Positions 25,571-37,629 are shown, counted from the first letter of the stretch. The stretch is 64,000 nucleotides of DNA from Bidens hawaiensis (GCA_021521415.1 JAIQDT010005485.1:1-64000); one strand, 5' to 3'. Program-made: numbers and translations. Notes: a model not told the origin generated them from the letters alone.

Positions 25571-26017
25571 TATATATATATACATATATATATGTATGTG
25601 TGTGAGAGAGGTTGAGAGAGGAAAGTGAGGGGCCCCACCAAATTTCCTTAACCGCGCCGGACATTGCAACGGCCAACTTCCGCGCCCCTGGTCCAACGGC
25701 GCCCCCCTATGGTGTTACGCGCCCACATCGCCTGCTAATCTCCCTCTTCGGCGCCCCGTAGTGGGTGGTCTTACAAACACTCACACCCTACGTCTCTTTT
25801 AACCCCCAAACACCCCTCTCATGTTTTAAACGTCGGCCACACCACAACCTAAACTTGGTGGTTTAGTACCACCCTCCACCTCCTCTTGTTATAGTCACCT
25901 CCATGCCTCTCTCTCACCCGCGGTTCTAATTCATCACCATACATTACCGTCAACCATACCCGTCAACCACCGTGCGCCACCTCCATGGCCTCTCATCATC
26001 ACCGTAGCTAACATTCC
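25571..26017. other. GC-richer unassigned spacer
   Basis: The first 180 bp are rich in GCGCCC words and end near GTAGTGGGTGGTCTTA, which looks like a MITE terminus. The rest is CCACC/ACC-rich. No ORF is supported. It may be the other side of the sequence split by the LINE. Confidence 0.3.
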
Positions 26018-26025
26018 ATCACCAC

Positions 26026-26415
26026 CAGGCTCGGCTCCGAGAAAGCAAAAATAATTTTGGGCCGAAGAAAAAAAATTTTTTGGGCGCTAATTAAAAAGGA
26101 GCATTTTGAGGCTTAAACAATTAATTTTTTATATAGGTTTACTTGGTTATAATTTAGGTTGTGTAAAAAATTTTTGTATAAAAATAGGATTAAACATGTT
26201 TCAAATGAGACTTGAACCCATAACCTTTTGGTTGAGAGTAATACCCCTTTACCACTAAACCAAGCTAGTGTTCATGTAATTAAGTTTAAACATTAAATAT
26301 ACATATTGTTTTGAATAAAAATAAATATAATTTTTTTTAAAACAAATTTTTTGGCCTAACGGGATGTCGGCTTGTGGCCGTTGACCACCCCTCTACCCCC
26401 TATGGGTCGGCCCTG
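26026..26415. mobile_element. hAT-type MITE, 390 bp
   Basis: The termini CAGGCTCGGCTCC and GGGTCGGCCCTG are imperfect inverted repeats, flanked by a perfect 8-bp target duplication ATCACCAC (26018-26025 and 26416-26423). No transposase. A tRNA-like segment is inside. Confidence 0.88.
26199..26265 (-). repeat. tRNA-like segment inside the MITE
   Basis: On the minus strand a D-arm-like TTTAGTGGTAAA is followed by a T arm, ATGGG-TTCAAGT-CTCAT, with a five-base stem (one wobble) and seven-base loop. The anticodon arm does not fold well, so it is a tRNA-derived relic or SINE head, not a working tRNA. Confidence 0.55.
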
Positions 26416-26423
26416 ATCACCAC

Positions 26424-26948
26424 CCTCATGACCGCCGCACCCCATACACCCCCCCCCAACCGTCGATTTTGTTTAACACACATGTATACTAACTCCAAGG
26501 AGGAAAAATCAGGTCTAAGGACGTTGTTAGAGGTCTAGGAGTTGGATGCAAGTGCTCGAGTTTGATATCTCTTCTCCTTAGTTTCTTTCTAGGTGAAACG
26601 AGCATAAATCTAACCTAATATTTTATTTACATACTTAATATTATGTTATAGGTGTTCACCCAAGCTATCATAACAAGAATCCATAATGTTAAAGGAACAA
26701 ATAAACATGCTTAAAGAACCAATCATACGTAAAAATTTATTTAAAAAAATTTGCTAAAACATTATTTATCTTACTAAATAATCTATGTAGAGTATTCTAA
26801 GCTACATATATAGTTATATTAATTCTAAACTCTAAAATAAATATATAAGAATATATACTTTCTTATTAAATGTTTTCAACATACATACACATGTATTGCT
26901 ATTTTAAGATATCATAAAGTATTCATCACTTAAATTAGTAAGTGTGAC
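26424..26948. other. AT-rich spacer, nothing recognised
   Basis: No ORF, known repeat or RNA gene is visible. The first 100 bp continue the CCACC-rich sequence split by the MITE. Confidence 0.4.
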
Positions 26949-27150
26949 TAAGTGCATGTTCGGGATTGCTTCTTAAAAATGCTTTTTGCTTTTTGGAGAG
27001 GCAAAATTTCCAAAATGCCCCTCCAAGCTTTTAGGTGCTTTTGGAGGGGCATTTTAGGTGCTTTTAGGTGCTTTTGGAGGGGCATTTTGGAAATTTTGCC
27101 TCTCCAAAAAGCAAAAAGCATTTTTAAGAAGCAATGCCAAACACCCCTTA
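26949..27150. mobile_element. Foldback MITE with perfect 60-bp arms
   Basis: Positions 26965-27024 and 27076-27135 are exact reverse complements, 60 bp each. The outer ends are TAAGTGCATGTTCGG and CCAAACACCCCTTA. The flanks AGTGTGAC and AGTGTAGT share five leading bases only, so the target duplication is unclear. Transcription would give a long hairpin RNA. Confidence 0.8.
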
Positions 27151-27840
27151 AGTGTAGTTAGATTAAATATATAACTACTCAATTTTCTAATGAAGCCTAC
27201 AAAGTATATACATAATTTATATATAGTCTTTTATTTAAAGGTTCTTAAAATATGTGTTACTATTAGTAGATATATAATGTCATATATATTTATTCGCTAC
27301 TATCGAAATTATGATATAATATATAGTTGGAAATATGTATTTACAAAATGAACAACAAAAATAAACGTATCACCAACAAATCGTCTCACACGTAAGTCTA
27401 AGTGATTGGGTGAACACGCAGCATAAAACCAACATAGTCATTTAATATATCGAATCGACCTTAAGTTAGTCTGTACTTGTCTTAGGAAGCACGTAGAATG
27501 GACATAAACCAGACTTCTTATACATTACTCACTGAGGCCAAGGTAAGTTTTACGGCTCCTTTTTCTTTTTTAGTGTTTTACAAACTAGGGGGAAACATAC
27601 TAAACTTATTTGATAACTTTGCATGAACTTAGTTAGTAACTTTGCATAAACTTGTTTAGTAACTCATCATAAACTTATTTGATAGCTTTTCATAAACTTA
27701 TTTAGTAACTTGGCATTAACTTATTGATAACTTTGCATTAACTTATTTTCGAAACATTGCATAAAAATTATTTGATAATTTACATAAACTTGTTTTCTTT
27801 ATAACATTGCATAAACTTATTTGACAGCTTTACAAAAGTT
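27151..27840. repeat. AT-rich spacer with degenerate CATAAACTTATTT repeats
   Basis: Between about 27610 and 27835 the words TTGCATAAACTTATTTGATAACT recur about nine times in loose tandem. No gene is seen in the rest. Confidence 0.6.
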
Positions 27841-28640
27841 TCTAATATGATAATAAGTGAGCAAGGCATAGAATCTTTATGTGTACATGAGTTACACGGG
27901 GTTCTTAAGATCTTCGGATCAATACATTCTATAATCATTAACTACGGGGTTGGTCGAGGAATATGTGGCTAGTACTATCGGGATTGATCCCCCGCTCATG
28001 GTTAGTCGCTCTAACTGACGTGTTAATGGGAACATATATTCTATAATCCACACATTGATGGCATGGTTATTGGGCATACATATGGATTTGGGTTTGATTA
28101 TAGGCTCATTGTCATATATTAATTCGTATTCTTAGCTAGTCTATAAAGGATTATCGATCTTGTTTAGGTTATCGTATATATCATATTGCATCGCATACAC
28201 TCACTTATATAACTAAAAGGGCCTTTAAGTTCGTAAACGTAAACTTTTTGGAAAACGTTTTCATCGGGAAAACACACTCATAGCAAACAGAGTTTTCCAC
28301 TTCATAAATAAGTTTTAATGTGCATTTTAATCATGAAGACTTAAATAACTTTTAATCTACGTTTTATTTACGTAAACATGAACAAGTTTTAAAGCATGTT
28401 TTTGTCATGAAAACATAAGCTTTTAATCAATATTCTCAAAACAACGGGTTTAATCATGCATTTAAAACCTGTGAACTCACCAACATTATGTTGACTTTAA
28501 AGTATGGTTTTCTGGTTATTAAATCCATGAAGATATTTTTGGGCATATACACGCATAGCATGGCATGTAGGATCACCACGTTAACCAATAGCTGTGGTTA
28601 TCCATAAACGTCGTGAGCCTGCATTTCTGCTTTGGCGGAT
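27841..28640 (+). repeat. LTR-like fragment, family D, inverted copy
   Basis: The reverse complement matches about 840-1480 and 3765-3890, joining the two parts split there by the family A solo LTR. For example TAATGATTATAGAAT...TTGATCC occurs in both, inverted. No gene. Confidence 0.7.
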
Positions 28641-29070
28641 TGTGATAATAACAAACATATCTATTATATATCTTATCAAAATTAATAGATATTAAGCAAT
28701 TAAGTTCATATCAAAACAACCATCCCACCAAACAAGATTAAATAACACCAAAAATATAAAACAAAGTATACTGTTTTTCTACTGCTACATCCCACACTTG
28801 TCTTTTTCACTAAAATCTCTGCCAGTCCTGCAAAACTTAAAAATAAAAAAACAAAGAAAACTACAAAAAAACTACGTTAGTGACCCGATTAATTATACAA
28901 ACTCTGCGAAATGTCCCCACACTTGAACTTAATCAGGAGGTTTCTACATGACCTGAACCCTATCTAACCCGTTCAGTTCCACCTGGTACTTGTTAAACAT
29001 TAAAATTTTATCAATGGAATTGAGAAATGTTTAAAAAATCCTTAACGGGTCAGACCACCAAAACTTAAAC
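28641..29070 (-). repeat. Athila-like interior, 3' side of coding region
   Basis: The block CCCACACTTGTCTTTTTCA near 28790 and the A-rich sequence after it match about 49892-50070 in the second Athila-like element. No ORF. Confidence 0.55.
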
Positions 29071-29668
29071 TTACCTGGCATGAACTGGATGCATGACATG
29101 TATCGAGAAGACTGGTCGTTTTTGAACTTCAACGACTTCTTCTTTTCTGTAGACCATCTTCTGACTTGCATATAGTTCTGGTTCGCAGATGCTCTTCTCT
29201 TTGCATTCTCTCATGGTTCGGATTTTTGAGTGACATTTATTATGATTTCCACGGGTCAACTATGGTGTTCTTCCTTTACCATCACTTTCCCGGAGCATTT
29301 CGTCGCTTACTACGCCCTTCCTCGTCTCTGGGTGCCTAGGTCAAAAAATGCTAAGTCACCCTCCGAATCGAGCTCACCTATTTCATCTTACTCAGGCAAA
29401 CCTTCTAACTCCAAATCCAAAAACTCATCCTCCTCATTAAGCCTAGCCAAAAATCCTCAACAATATCCGAAAGTGGTGCATTTGTATTACAACTATTGAT
29501 GACACGTAAGAAATCACGTAATATCTCTTCTAGATGTCGTATGTGATCCATCATTGCGCCAGACGAGTCTTTACAACAGAGGGCATTCCCCATCTTATCA
29601 AACACCATGCAAAATCTGGGCTTGTAGTAACACTCCATGACGATCACCGTAAAGATAAACTTAAACAA
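29071..29668 (-). pseudogene. Unidentified acidic ORF in Athila-like element 1
   Basis: On the minus strand an ORF of 87 codons (29405-29668) begins MFKFIFTV, with an inner MGNALCC start. A frameshift near 29430 then gives an acidic tail (EEDEFLDLELEG), and a stop separates it from another piece (29071-29259). It sits where gag-pol should be, about 290 bp from the primer site. I recognise no domain. It could be a captured gene fragment or a decayed accessory ORF. The frame damage argues against a working protein. Confidence 0.4.
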
Positions 29669-29936
29669 AATAGGATCACGGGCACCAAATAGTAGTAATA
29701 AACATTATATAAAAAACACTAAACCAATTTAAAGCAATAAAACTTAACTATATTAACCTAACTCCTATGACTCAAAACAGACACGAAGAAAAAAACAAAA
29801 AGAAAAATAAATAAAAAGAACAATAAATAAAAACTACTTAGACTCCTAAGTTAAAAAAAAACAAAAACAAAACAAATAACACATATGTAGCAAGTAAGTC
29901 CAATCAAAGAGAATAACGCAATCTCCATGAGTCCCT

Positions 29937-29955
29937 GGAAATGGCGCCAAAAACT
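29937..29955 (-). other. Athila-type primer-binding site, element 1
   Basis: On the minus strand, just inside the LTR, the sequence reads AGTTTTTGGCGCCATTTCC, close to the TTGGCGCCGTTGCCGGGGA type of Athila elements. Confidence 0.7.
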
Positions 29956-30888
29956 TGATGTGCTAAAAGTAGTCAAATAATTATTAACTAAATTACGCTA
30001 ATCTAGACGCGAAGTAATACTCTAGACTATTTAAATCTCAAATTAACTACTAACTAGTAAGTGAACCGATCGACCCTAGTAAAGCTAAGTAAGTCCGGAT
30101 ATCGAACATATGAGACTCTTTAAATTACGTAAATTAACCAATTAGACTCGAAAAACCGACACGACTATTTATTTTTTATAGTTTTTAAAGGGGGTTTTAA
30201 ATTATAAATATTTAAACTAATAAATTAATCTAATTTAGAAAAGGCAGGTAAATGAAACAAAACACAATTTAATTTAACCGGCTCAGATGATGATGATAAA
30301 CCACCTAGACTTGAATCCACTAAGTTGCAGTTATCAATTAATTGGAAAATACTTGTTATGAAACTTAGATCATAAAATAGACACTTAAAAGAAAACCCGA
30401 ACATGAACCTTGACCCTTTTCAAGAAGACACCTATGGGTTTCTAATGAGTTTTAAGGCACACTAGTTTTATATATTAAGCTCCCTTATGGTTATTTAAAT
30501 AATTATAAACAAGTACCTTTATATGAAATCCTACTTTACAGCACGGAAATCAAAGGTAGTTTAATAATCTCAATTAACTCGATAGGCAATGTTAACCAAT
30601 CAAACCTTGACGGACTCCTTACACAAAACTAATCTAGAATTCTTAATCATCAAAGTTCTAACAAAGAACATATCACTTTACTTGTTTGACTAATAATATT
30701 ATTCCTATGATCTTATTCGAATTCAATCATAAACTAGTCAAAAACACACAGTAGATGACCTAGCAAAAGGCTATTACATGAAACAATCACCAAGGATAAC
30801 GTGGAACAATAAAACTAAGCAATCAAAACCAAGCACACATATGCATCACTTTAATAAAATCAAACCGTTTACTAATTCATAAAACCAT
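29956..30888 (-). repeat. Athila-like element 1, 5' LTR, piece next to the interior
   Basis: Matches the start of the LTR at 11271 (TGATGTGCTAAAAGTAGTC on the plus strand) and follows it for about 930 bp. It is split by the family E LTR at 30889 and resumes at 44191. Confidence 0.85.
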
Positions 30889-32357
30889 TGTCACACCCCA
30901 ACCTACGGCGGAAATGTCGGGGCGTGAACTGATTGTCACAGCTCTCAAGGTTATGATCACGCGACATTATAAGTTTCAATATCTATTTAATAATTTCAAA
31001 TAAAACAATTACAGTTAAGTACATAAAGTATAACGAAATTACAACAATGATAAATTAAATTTGTATCCTAAAAAGCATCTCTACGTGATCTTCATCTTGC
31101 TAAACAACCAAGTTGATAACCTGCAAATGCGTATAAATATATTTTTGTCAACAACACATGTTGAGTGAGTAAAACACCAGTTTAAGACGCAATAGTAATA
31201 GTATATATAATATATTAAGAAAGATGCAAATTGTTCATGTGAGATAAACAGTTAAACCATAGCACATACACAAACAATCAAACATAAAGAAAGGGCTAAA
31301 CCGTTGCCATGCGAATAGGCATTGGTTACCAAAAATGAGGTGTCGGTGAAACCATTGTCAATGTGTCGGACGCCGGCCACTACGACGGTCGTATGATCAT
31401 ACTAGATTGAGAATATGTTGGACCTCTCTGAATGCGGTTCAAATAAAGCAAGTAAGCAAATAGCAAGTTAGGCATAAACTGATATACACACAAGGATTAA
31501 ACAGTTGCAATTTTTAATACTAAATAATAGATAAATATGATACGATACGCATATGTCCCCAAAAAGGTTAAAAATAAGTAAAAAGGGGAGTGATTACTCA
31601 CCTGATTAGAGAAAAGAAATACGAATGCGAATGTGAGAAAAGTAACCCTTCGGGATATATCGTCAAGGATTCCTAGTTAAATAATATTAATAAGAATAAA
31701 TTAATAATGAGACAACACGAATAATGAGTTTAGGATTTTGATGTGATTTGGGGTTATGATTGTGATTAGAATAGTATGGATTTGAACGATTGATCTTTAC
31801 GGTTATTAGTAGGATCATTAGTTTTATTAATTATAAAATCACAACTAATTACATTGAATAAAATACATATTATTAAATATTAAAATAATTTAAACAAATA
31901 AGATATAAGACATACTTATAATGATAATACTTCAATAAATAAATATTGATAAATTATATAAAGAGATCCTAGATTGAACGAGTGTCGTGAATTAATAATT
32001 TTATTCAAAGTTTATAAGTAACAAGTACTTATCAATTAATATTGTAATTAATAATTTATAAAATATAGAATCATTTATAACAGAATTAAAGTTTATTTGT
32101 AATACATGAATCATAGAGATGCATTTTAAAATATATATTCAAAATTAAAACCCATTTTAAATATTGTAACACTAAAAACCTTTTACATATTTTAAATATC
32201 TAAAACTATATCAGGTTTTTAAATTACGGAATATAATTTAATTATATATTTATATATACAAGCGGAAACGTTAAACGAGAATTCATTCTAAAAGTTTAAC
32301 GGTGTTCATTTCGTGAAACGAGTAAAATAATAATAGTTTTAAGATATGAAGTTTAAA

Positions 32358-32359
32358 TG

Positions 32360-32430
<71 letters not shown>
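32358..32430. repeat. (AAT)n microsatellite
   Basis: A pure trinucleotide run at the Tat insertion point. It is the counterpart of the run at 6681-6739. Confidence 0.9.
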
Positions 32431-32431
<1 letters not shown>

Positions 32432-32433
32432 GT

Positions 32434-33372
32434 TGTTTCGGTCAAAAATTAACAAGGTAATTTAGTGATCAAATTCATATGTGAGGTAGAGTGCTTGATC
32501 AAGAACAAAGTGAAAACAATGATTTGATTTCGAGGGAAAAAGCCCTTGATCGTGTGGATCCTCGGCACAAAAAACCATCGGACGGTGAAAATTATCACCG
32601 TCTCTTTTATTAATAACAAAAAGGTGGTTACAACTGGTGGAGCTGATCAATGATCGTATGCTAAGTGTTACAATGTGTTTTGATAGCTAAGTGAGTGAAG
32701 TGTGTGCTCTAAATGATCAATTCAGCTCAATTAAATAAAGAAAAGAATACAACTGAAATTCCGAGAAATCCGGAATAAACCCTAGATTAAGTCTCCCACT
32801 AGCCATTGGAGCACTCTTCTTTGAGTCTATCCACGTTCATCAACGTTCATCCTACCTCTTTGACCGATTCTTTTGGGAGTCACTCGTCAAACGTGGTCCC
32901 ACCTGCGAAATAACCTCAAATATTCGACGATAATACAACAATTAGTAATTATCAGGGATACCGAATACTGAAATCTTGTCAGTAAATCCGGGATCCTTAT
33001 GTAGAAATGATTCCTGACAATAATAGAGTTCTCCCACGTGCTAATATTAACTATAAGTGCGAGATTTCAGTATACAGTCAATATTTGACCGTTAACCATT
33101 ACTTGGCCCTTAATCCTAGCGGTTATAGCTCATTCCACACGTTTATGCAACCACCAATCGTGTAATTCATATGGACTAAATCAAAAATTAACCTATGCAA
33201 TTATAAATCAACACCAAGAGAGAAATATCAATTTATTAGCACTAATACTCAGGATACTAAACTTATCTGAGAATCCTGAACATATTCGGGATGTCGAGCA
33301 TATTTAGGATGCTGAGCTGATCCAGGATCCTAAGCTGACCACAGATCCGACTATAAAATTTGGGCCCTAACA
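32434..33372 (-). repeat. Tat element, 3' LTR
   Basis: On the minus strand it starts TGTTAGGGCCC and ends TTGACCGAAACA. It is highly similar to the partner LTR, with a visible indel of about 10 bp near 32835. Repeated GGATCCTGA-like words occur near 33245-33350. Confidence 0.95.
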
Positions 33373-33589
33373 ATTGTCCATAAAATTTGACAGTTGTTTT
33401 ATCAATTTCAGTTTTTAAATTTTTTAATGATAAACTGTTTTCCATGAAGCACCAAAATTTTATGATTTAGCATCGGCTAAAGTTGACATCATTACGAGAA
33501 TATATCAGTCCTTCGATTCTGGGGATATACTGATAGACCTGCAATGTTAACATTATCCTAAAAATCAATTCAGAAGTACTGGTGAGTAG

Positions 33590-34110
33590 GCCCAAATAAA
33601 CTGGTGGCAAGGCCTAAATATATTGGCGATGAAGCCCTTAGAAGAGGTGAAAACCACTTAAACCTCAGGAATAAATAAACTGCGACAAGGCCCTTAGAAG
33701 AGGTGAAAACCTCTTAAACCTTAAGAATAAACTGGCGACAAGGCCCTTATGAAAGGTGAAAACCCCTTAAACCATAAGAATAAACTGGCGCCAAGGCCCT
33801 TATGAGAGGTGAAAACCCCTTAAACCTGAGGAAAGGTACGTATACCATTAACTTTAGATTCAAACCAATAGCCGAGGATAGCAAGGTAACAAGTCACTAT
33901 ATTTCATGTGCTGGTCCCCGACTCTCGAATTACGGCTGAATAAACATGCGCTACAGGCGATCTTAAGAAGAGGTGTAAACACCTTAAACCTTAGAAGCCA
34001 TCGAATAATACCTCAACTGACGGCAAGGCCCGAAGAAACTGGCGATAAGGCCCTTAGAAGAGGTGAAAACCCCTAAAACCTTATGAATAAATTGGCGACA
34101 AGGCCTTTAT
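33590..34110. repeat. Tandem repeats in the Tat 3' untranslated region
   Basis: Units of roughly 60 bp containing AAGGCCCTTA and GAGGTGAAAACC recur about six times between integrase and the 3' LTR. No ORF. Confidence 0.8.
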
Positions 34111-34338
34111 CAACTTCATTCCATGTGGGAATACCACATATCTTCAGGCTACAAAACAGTCAAATCTAGGAGAGGGGTGGGCTAACACCTCTCCGATGCT
34201 TAAGTCAGTATCATGATAAAAGAATAATAATATTGAAAATGAATAAAAAATATAAATTCGAATACATACCTCAGTTGTTTAATATTACTATTAAATTTCT
34301 CAGGATAGCAATTATCCTCGGGATAGAAGTCTTATATA

Positions 34339-35809
34339 AAATATTTTTTGAGGTGGATAGCGTTCCAATCCCTTGGTAATAAGTCACCATCCAAAGTAGA
34401 CAATCTGTATGCCCCCTTTCCTGCTTCTGACTCAATCAAGTAAGGACATTCCCACTTTAGTGCAAGCTTTCTATCCGCAGGATTTGTAGTATTATGAAAA
34501 GTTTTTTGGAGAACTAAATCCCCTTTTTGAAATCTACGAACCCTGATATTCTTGTTGTAGGACTGCTATCTTTTACTGATAAGAGGCCATTCTGATCTTC
34601 GCTATCCATGAGTTCTTCTACTGCGTCTAGATCTTCAAGTAGACTCTGAGTATTATCTTCGGGATTCTGATGACTGATTCTAGCCGTAGGGATAACCATC
34701 TCTGTCGGAATAACTGCTTCAACTCCAAATACCAATGAGAAAGGAGTCTGACCCGTAGAATTTTTTGAAGTGATCCTATCCGCCCAAAGAACAAAAGGTA
34801 GTTCCTCGGCCCACTTTCCTTTCTTAGACCCCAACTTTTTCTTTAGGTTATTGATAATGATTTTGTTGCTTGACTCGACCTGACCATTAGCCTGAGGATG
34901 GACAGGTGTTGAGGTGATCATCTTGATTCCCCAACTTGCACAGAAGTTAGTTGTTCTCTTGCCAATGAATTGTGAGCCATTGTCACACAGTATCTCTGCT
35001 GGGACTCCAAATCTTATCAGGATATTGCGCTTGATGAATGAGATAACCTCTTTCTCTCTTAGTTGAACAAAAGCATCCGCTTCAATCCACTTCGAGAAAT
35101 AATCTGTCATAGCCAGCATAAATACTTTTCCTCCTGGAGCTCTGGGTAGCTTTCCGACAATATCCATTCCCCACTTCATGAAAGGCCAAGGGGATATAAC
35201 AAGATACAAGGGTTCTGCTGGCTGGTGCAAAATGTTGCTATGTCTTTGGCATGCATCACATTTCTGAGAATAATTCATAGCATCCCTCTTCATCGTTGGC
35301 CAAAAGTATCCTGTCCTCAGGATTTTGGAGAATAGTGCTCTTCCCCCAGTGTGATTCCCACAATCTCCTTCATGGATATCCTGAAGAATTTCTTGAGCTT
35401 CTGCCTTCTCCAAGAACCTAAGATATGGTCCTGTAAGAGATTTCCTGTATAATATATCATTCATTATAGTATATGGGATTACCTTTGTGCGAAAAGCTCT
35501 TGGGTTTTCATCTTTGGGGATAATTCCATCCTGAATATATCTTCTAATCGGGATAATCCAAGAATTTTCATCCTCGGGATTCTTGACTCCCATATCCTCG
35601 TCATCATCTGATATTTCCTTGACACGTTGCTCTCCTATTGCTGGGTTCAGGATATGTATGATAGGAATCTTGACACCTTCCGGCATCCTGAAGGATGAAG
35701 CTAAATACGCTAGGGCATCTGCTTCAATATTCTCTTCTCTAGGAACCTGTGAAATATCAAACATTTCGAAACACTTTGCTAGTTTTTTTACTAGCTCTAA
35801 ATATTTCAT
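34339..35809 (-). pseudogene. Tat integrase (frameshifted)
   Basis: The main open stretch is 34514-35809 (431 codons). Near residues 130-175 it has the HHCC zinc finger (ending CDACQRH), and then the integrase core with all three acidic positions: [17 protein letters not shown] and NGQVESSNK. The N-terminal 50 residues are the end of the upstream RNase H. The C-terminal chromatin-side part continues in another frame from about 34560 to 34339 (KGDLVLQKTF, then LIESEAGKGAY). When intact it joins the cDNA ends to host DNA with a 5-bp stagger, which matches the observed duplication. Confidence 0.92.
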
Positions 35810-36310
35810 TAGTTTTTCTCCTCTAATAGTATATTAACCATTAAAATGATTAGTTAATAATAATGAATCAACATGTACTTAAATAAACCTGATTTTAATG
35901 TCGATTGCTAGTTGTAATCCTGCTATCAAAGCTTCATATTCTGCCTCATTATTTGTGGCTTGAAATCCCCAGGATATGGATTGAGGTATAATGTCCCCCT
36001 GTGACGATTTCAGCAGGATCCCAAGACATGTTCCTCTAACATTTGAAGCACCATCAGTGTATAGAGTCCACTTATCTTTGGTTTCTTCAAGTTGTTGGAC
36101 TTCCAAGTCTGCCTCCTCTTTAAGTTCCCTGGTGAAATCAGCCACAAAGTCTGCTAATGCCTGGGATTTGATGGCAGTCCTAGGTTCATATGCTATATCA
36201 TATGCACTCAGCTTCACAGCCCATTTTGCCATCCTTCCTGACATTTCTGGTTTTCTCAAAACAGACTTAATAGGGTAATTAGTTTTAACACATATAGGGT
36301 GAGTTTCAAA
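35810..36310 (-). pseudogene. Tat second RNase H, archaeal type (stops)
   Basis: The ORF 35879-36259 has LYTDGASN (catalytic Asp) and NNEAEYEAL (catalytic Glu). After a TAA at 35879-35881 the same frame continues with VHVDS (next Asp), a second in-frame TAA near 35835, and then runs into the integrase ORF. The domain would degrade the RNA strand of RNA-DNA hybrids. Two nonsense codons make it non-functional. Confidence 0.85.
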
Positions 36311-37300
36311 TAGTGTCTAAGTTTAGTAGATGCCATAATAAGTGCTAAAATTAATTTCTCAATATAAGAATACCTGGTTTCAGCATACAATAGACTTTTA
36401 CTTACATAAAAGATGGGATGTTGTTGACCTTCTAGATCCTTGGCCAAAACTGCACTTACAACATTATTTGATACAGCTAGATATAGAGATAGAGGTTCAC
36501 CTTCCTCGGGTTTTGTCAGTAAAGGAGCAGAAGAAAGATAAGCTTTTAGGGACATTAGAGCTTCCTCATGCTTACTGTTCCATTCAAACTTCTTGTTTTT
36601 CTTCAGGATATCATAAAATTCTTTATACTTTTCTGAGGATCTGGATATGAATCTGTTGAGCGCTGCTATCCTGCCAGTTAGACTTTGAACATCCTTGAAC
36701 AATGCTGGGGATTTCAAATTCAGGATAGCTTGTATCTGCTCTGGACTCGCCTCTATCCCCCTTTTGGTGACCATGTATCCCAAGAATTTGCCAGCCTTTA
36801 CCCCAAAATGACACTTTGAAGGATTCAGCTTCATGTTATATTTGACGAGGATATCAAATGCAGTCTTGAGATCCTGGAGGTGATCCTCAGCTTTCTTGGA
36901 CTTCACCACCATATCATCAATATAAACTTCCATTGTGTCCCCCAGTTGTTCTTTGAACATCATATTAACTAACCTCTGATAGGTTGCACCTGCATTTCTA
37001 AGTCCAAAGGGCATAACAATATAACAATAAATACCTGTGTGAGTCATGAAGGCTGTGTCTTCTTGATCTGAGGGCTCCATTTGGATTTGCTGAAATCCTG
37101 AGGATGCATCCATAAATGTCAGCATTTCGTGGCCTGCTGTAGCGTCTACCATTGAATCAATGTGTGGTAGAGAGAATGGATCCTTAGGGCAGGCCTTATT
37201 CAAGTCTGTGAAATCCACACAAACTCTCCATTTTCCATTCTTTTTCTATACAACCACCACATTTGCTAACCATCGGGGATATTTAACTTCCCTAATCATG
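36256..37300 (-). pseudogene. Tat reverse transcriptase and first RNase H
   Basis: The open stretch 36256-37218 carries the RT core: FMDASSGFQQI (first catalytic Asp), MPFGLRNAGATYQRLVN, and VYIDDMVV with the DD pair. The first RNase H follows with YLAVS in place of an acidic residue, as is common in Tat elements that use a second RNase H. A TAG near 37240 stops the frame; the duplicated copy has CAG at the same codon. A frameshift near 36290 separates it from the second RNase H. The N-terminal part is also present twice because of the internal duplication. Confidence 0.93.
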
Positions 37301-37329
37301 TTTGCTTTCAAGAGTCTTTCAACTTCTTC

Positions 37330-37602
37330 TTAGATGATTATGTTTCTCTCAGGTGCAAATTTTCTTCTCTTTTGATGGATTGGCCTGAAAGAATTATCAA
37401 TTCCAAGTTTATGGGTTATAATATCTTTGGAAATACCTGTCATATCTTCATGTTTCCATGCAAATGTTGACAGTCTTGACTTGAGGAAATCGAGCAACTT
37501 TGACTCAATATTCTCAGGAATGCTCGTTCCTATCAGCCCTTTGACTTCAGGATCCTCGGCATAAGGAAGTACTTCTTTAATTTCTTGTTCCCTGGCCTCC
37601 AT
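37330..37602 (-). pseudogene. Tat protease-RT linker, copy in unit 1
   Basis: 90 codons beginning MEAREQEIKEV, including DMTGISKDI and the KRRKFAPERN block before RT. It ends at a TAA where unit 2 has CAA. Confidence 0.8.
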
Positions 37603-37629
37603 TACGTCTCGTGTTGGCTTCTGTAATTG

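Noticed and set aside
26199..26265. Functional tRNA gene
   Set aside because: Only the T arm folds well; it is inside a MITE.
35583..36650. Plus-strand ORFs opposite the Tat pol
   Set aside because: Antisense shadows of integrase and RNase H frames.
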